Shown here piece after piece: positions 6,141 to 8,533 of a DNA stretch of 8,533 bases (positions within the stretch are counted from its first letter, which is position 1; every line of letters starts with the position of its first letter). The translations under genes and the position numbers were made by a program. This DNA is from JAAYXU01 sp050942555 (lineage in GTDB: Bacteria > Bacillota > Clostridia > Christensenellales > UMGS416). Location: the NCBI GenBank assembly GCA_050942555.1, contig JBMNNN010000088.1:1-8533 (forward strand). The letters are read 5' to 3'. Below the pieces are notes generated by a model. That model was given only the letters and a program-made list of their open reading frames with translations, was not told the origin of the DNA and searched no databases.

Positions 6141-7664
6141 CTACTCCCCTGCGGGCGCGGCGGTCGGCTCGGGCGTAGGCGTGGATGCCGGGGGCGGTGT
6201 GGGCGTCGCCAGGTCCGCGGGATTTACATAGGTGCGCTTTCTTATCGCCCTGTACACGTCGAGTATCAGCTCTTCCCTGCGCACCACATTGCCCTGCGCG
6301 TCCTTATATACCTTGTAGCTCTGGCATTTGATATAGTTATGGGGCCCCGTCACCCGCGGGTTACCTACAGGAACTTCGGGATCGGATATGATTTCCGGCG
6401 GTTCGGTCGGGGGACGCTCTTCCAGCGTCTTAACCTCTATGTCGATCGTGAGCCCGCCCGGAAGCGGTGCGCCGTACACCTCGGCGACGACCTGGCGCTC
6501 CTTGGTCGTGTACATAATGAGGTAGACCGGCGTCTCGTGGTTATTCTTGCACTTCAGGTCGGTGCCCGACGGGTAATCGACCGTCGCGTCCCGCCCCCGC
6601 TTTAGATAGCCCAGCTCATAGGAGTGGTGGCTCCGGTCGGTAATCTCCAGATCGGCCATGACCAGCGCGTTGAAAAGCGTGCCCGATACCTGGCAGACGC
6701 CGCCTGCCACGCCCTGATCGGGCTGGCCGCTGAGTATAATACCCGCGTCCTTGTAGCCGGTCGCGTATGTGCGCGGGCCGGTCGTCGCGTTGAACGAAAA
6801 CTCCTCCCCGGGCATGATGACGGTGCCCGATATATGGGAGATCGCCAGATTGATATTATAGATCCGGTCCTTATCGTTGGTCATCCGGGTCTCGAAATGG
6901 CTGATAAGCTGCGTGTTGGCCTTCAGGGTTTCCAGCGTCACCTTGGGCGCGATCTGGCTGGACACTACCTCGACGGTCTGTCCCCACTGGCGCGCTTCGA
7001 CCAGCGATTTGACCTGCTGCCAGGCCGACTGGGTATCCATCCGCACTCCGTACTGCTCGGGCGCGTACATGAAGCGCACGGTCGCAGCGGCGTCGGGATT
7101 GAACTGGGTGATGGCGGCATCGATAGGATCGGCATCGTAGAATGCCGAAAGCGCCATAATCCTGGGCTCGATGGGAGACGGGTCTATCGTCATCGACGTG
7201 GTAAACTCGGCCGGGTTCTCAGGCAGCGCCCTGACATACTCGTACCGGCTGTCGCGGCTTCCCTGGCGTCCCGTATTCCAGGCCTTCTCGAGAACCTGCT
7301 CGGTGTCAAATGCAATCGTCATATCCTCGGCGGTAAAACGTGTGGTGGCCTCTCCTACGCGTATCCCCACCGATATCTCGTCAAGTAGAGCCTGTTGCTT
7401 CTCCCGGATCCGCGCGCGCGCCTCGTCGGGCGTCAGGCCTCCCAGATGAATGCCGTCTACGAACACGCCGTCATAAAACGTGTCGATATCCAGCGTCTCG
7501 CTGACCTGCTTGAGATATTCCTGGTTGAGATACTGCTGGTATTTCCAGTACGCGACGCCGCCGGTCGCCAAAGCGACGACGATGACGGCGATCAGGATGA
7601 CGGTTGTGCGGGTCCCGCCTCTTCCCGTACGGCTACCCCGTGAAGCAAGCCTGCGTTGTACCAC
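6141..7664 (-). CDS. VanW family protein with PG_binding_4 and G5-like domains
   Basis: A 507-residue, probably wall-facing protein. After a basic cytoplasmic tail (1-20) comes one membrane segment (21-40, TTVILIAVIVVALATGGVAY), then a PG_binding_4-like region beginning DGVFVDGIHLGGLTPDEA (65-82). The VanW domain spans about 270-400, with PGEEFSFNATTGPRT (285-299), the signature GGVCQVSGTLFNA (321-333) and SHHSYELGYLKRGRDATVDY (345-364). Residues 405-482 look like a degenerate G5 domain (NYIKCQSYKVYKDAQGNVV), as in YoaR-type proteins. The tail is rich in Pro and Thr (ATPTPPPASTPTPEPTAAP), typical of wall-spanning spacers. VanW was named from the vanB glycopeptide resistance cluster; its reaction is unknown, and no other van genes are nearby, so resistance should not be inferred. 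The start is GTG (7662-7664), preceded by AGGGGG with about 7 bases spacing. It has a strong terminator and probably its own promoter. Confidence 0.92.
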   Translation of the reverse strand: MVQRRLASRGSRTGRGGTRTTVILIAVIVVALATGGVAYWKYQQYLNQEYLKQVSETLDIDTFYDGVFVDGIHLGGLTPDEARARIREKQQALLDEISVGIRVGEATTRFTAEDMTIAFDTEQVLEKAWNTGRQGSRDSRYEYVRALPENPAEFTTSMTIDPSPIEPRIMALSAFYDADPIDAAITQFNPDAAATVRFMYAPEQYGVRMDTQSAWQQVKSLVEARQWGQTVEVVSSQIAPKVTLETLKANTQLISHFETRMTNDKDRIYNINLAISHISGTVIMPGEEFSFNATTGPRTYATGYKDAGIILSGQPDQGVAGGVCQVSGTLFNALVMADLEITDRSHHSYELGYLKRGRDATVDYPSGTDLKCKNNHETPVYLIMYTTKERQVVAEVYGAPLPGGLTIDIEVKTLEERPPTEPPEIISDPEVPVGNPRVTGPHNYIKCQSYKVYKDAQGNVVRREELILDVYRAIRKRTYVNPADLATPTPPPASTPTPEPTAAPAGE

Positions 7665-7798
7665 CGTTTAGCCCCCTAGCGATCGGTCCCGTAATGGGCG
7701 CATGAATTTCAGTATACCGGTTATCATGATACGCAACCGGCTCTCTCATGTAAAGTATACCGGAAATTTGTATTGAAAAAACATCCAAAACGTAAAAA
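7665..7798. other. Intergenic region between rex and the full-length VanW gene
   Basis: This 134-bp AT-rich gap holds two TATACT hexamers on the minus strand (7711-7716 and 7754-7759) that could be -10 elements for the VanW gene. Neither has a good -35 at 16-18 bases. It also contains repeated AGTATACCGG elements and the palindrome TATCATGATA (7722-7731). I see no convincing intrinsic terminator after rex, so read-through from rex into the VanW gene is possible. Confidence 0.5.
7711..7763. repeat. 10-bp direct repeats AGTATACCGG with central palindrome
   Basis: AGTATACCGG occurs at 7711-7720 and 7754-7763, 43 bp apart start to start, about four DNA turns. Between them lie a further ACCGG (7736-7740) and the 10-bp perfect palindrome TATCATGATA (7722-7731). 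Each decamer includes a TATACT hexamer on the minus strand. This could be a regulator-binding cluster or a pair of similar promoters. Confidence 0.6.
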
Positions 7799-8443
7799 TC
7801 AGCGCGGCTTCGTAATATTTTTAGCCGAGAGCTGATAGGTCAGCGCCATCAGCGTGTCGATGATATGAATGCTTTCGATGATGGGCCCGTTTTCCCGTGC
7901 GTCCAGCTTGACGGGAGCGAAGTTCAGTATGGCTCCCACCGTGCTGGTGCTGATCAGCTGCGCGACCTTGTTGGCAACCTCCTGAGGCACCGTCAGTATC
8001 GCGATGTCGATCCTGTTTTCATCGATAAAGGATACCATCTCATCCATGGGCTTGACGGTCAGACCGTGAACCTGCGTACCGATGACGGCGGGGTCTATAT
8101 CGAACAGCGCTTCCACGCGGAATATGTTCCCTCCCAGATACCCATAGCCCGCAAGCGCCCTGCCTATGTTGCCCGCGCCCACGACCACCATTTTCCAGCC
8201 CCTCTTAAGGCCCAGTATCTCCTCGAGCGCATCGCGGAGCTTTTTGACCGGATACCCGTACCCCTGGTGCCCGAACCCCCCGAAAAGGTTAAAATCCTGC
8301 CGCACCTGGGAAGCCGTAAGCCCAAGAAGCGCGCCCAGCTCTTTGGACGATATGCTTTCGATACCCGCTTCGTCCAGCGACCGGATTCTGCGATAGTAGC
8401 GCGGGAGCCGTCTTTTTACCGCGTCGGACACTCTCTTGACCAT
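7799..8443 (-). CDS. rex: Redox-sensing transcriptional repressor Rex
   Basis: Rex is a dimeric DNA-binding repressor that reads the NADH/NAD+ ratio. NADH releases it from operators of fermentation and respiration genes. The 214-residue length is typical. The N-terminal winged helix (about 8-60) includes ISSKELGALLGLTASQVRQD (31-50) and the Rex-specific NLFGGFGHQGYGYPV (52-66). The Rossmann domain begins WKMVVVGAGNIGRALAGY (83-100) with GxGxxG at 89-94, and FDIDP (114-118) supplies the acidic residues that bind the NADH ribose. IDTLMALTYQL (195-205) is the C-terminal swapped helix. I chose ATG 8441-8443, 8 bases after AGGAGG (8452-8457); the TTG just before it is too close. Its promoter and a candidate self-operator lie directly upstream. 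Which genes it controls cannot be told from this window. Confidence 0.97.
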   Translation of the reverse strand: MVKRVSDAVKRRLPRYYRRIRSLDEAGIESISSKELGALLGLTASQVRQDFNLFGGFGHQGYGYPVKKLRDALEEILGLKRGWKMVVVGAGNIGRALAGYGYLGGNIFRVEALFDIDPAVIGTQVHGLTVKPMDEMVSFIDENRIDIAILTVPQEVANKVAQLISTSTVGAILNFAPVKLDARENGPIIESIHIIDTLMALTYQLSAKNITKPR

Positions 8444-8478
8444 CAATGGATCCTCCTTGCACAGCGGTCTGGCGGCAG

Positions 8479-8498
8479 TTGTTAAATAAATATCACAT
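8479..8498. promoter_or_regulatory. Candidate Rex operator (autoregulation)
   Basis: One arm, TTGTTAA (8479-8485, plus strand), matches the half-site known for clostridial Rex operators (TTGTTAA, spacer, TTAACAA). The other arm is ATCACAT (8492-8498), an imperfect inverted copy that keeps the TGT core. The element lies just downstream of the rex -10, across the expected transcript start, a typical place for a repressor. Only half is a good match, so this is a moderate call. Confidence 0.4.
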
Positions 8499-8502
8499 CC
8501 TT

Positions 8503-8532
8503 ATAATACCATGAACATAGCGGGTAATACAA
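8503..8532 (-). promoter_or_regulatory. Promoter of rex
   Basis: On the minus strand TTGTAT (8527-8532) and TATTAT (8503-8508) are 18 bases apart. TGG directly before TATTAT gives an extended -10, which helps compensate for the modest -35. The expected transcript start is near 8496, about 53 bases before the rex ATG. The -35 lies at the extreme right edge of the window. Confidence 0.6.
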
Positions 8533-8533
8533 T

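Noticed and set aside
4827..7664. Glycopeptide resistance cluster
   Set aside because: VanW-domain proteins are common in Clostridia outside resistance loci, and no vanH, vanA/B ligase, vanX, vanY or VanRS genes are in the window.

Overview
The window is about 8.5 kb of GC-rich bacterial chromosome. The gene set (a dnaX-ybaB-recR operon, a redox regulator of the Rex family and two VanW-type membrane-anchored wall proteins), AGGAGG-type ribosome binding sites and sigma-A-like promoters point to a high-GC member of the Clostridia (Bacillota). This placement is inference from gene content; no rRNA or other marker is present to make it firm.

Layout, left to right. Positions 1-550 hold the N-terminal part of an unrecognised minus-strand gene that runs off the left edge. 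A 96-bp divergent intergenic region follows, with a well-formed promoter for a 389-residue major facilitator transporter (647-1816, plus strand, the only plus-strand gene). The transporter ends 4 bp from the end of recR, with the two genes converging. recR, ybaB and dnaX (1821-4600, minus strand) form the classical replication/repair operon, transcribed dnaX to ybaB to recR from a promoter at 4638-4666. A 226-bp gap (4601-4826) carries that promoter and an exact 21-bp tandem duplication. Next come two minus-strand genes for VanW-family proteins: a short, divergent one (4827-6041) and a full-length one (6141-7664). They are separated by a strong intrinsic terminator (6097-6126). A 134-bp gap with repeated AGTATACCGG elements leads to rex (7799-8443, minus strand), whose promoter and a candidate autoregulatory operator lie at the right edge.

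How the genes work together: DnaX is the clamp-loader ATPase of the replicase, YbaB a small DNA-binding protein and RecR the recombination mediator that acts with RecO/RecF, so this operon couples replication to gap repair. The two VanW proteins are predicted to face the cell wall from a single N-terminal membrane anchor. The upstream paralogue keeps the GGVCQ signature of the VanW domain; the downstream one has lost it. Rex senses the NADH/NAD+ ratio. Nothing here clearly links the VanW pair to Rex beyond adjacency.

I saw no CRISPR array, tRNA, rRNA, insertion sequence, phage gene or defence system. Most of the window is conserved housekeeping. The parts that merit a second look are the motif-less VanW paralogue, the unidentified left-edge gene and several short repeats or palindromes in the intergenic regions.
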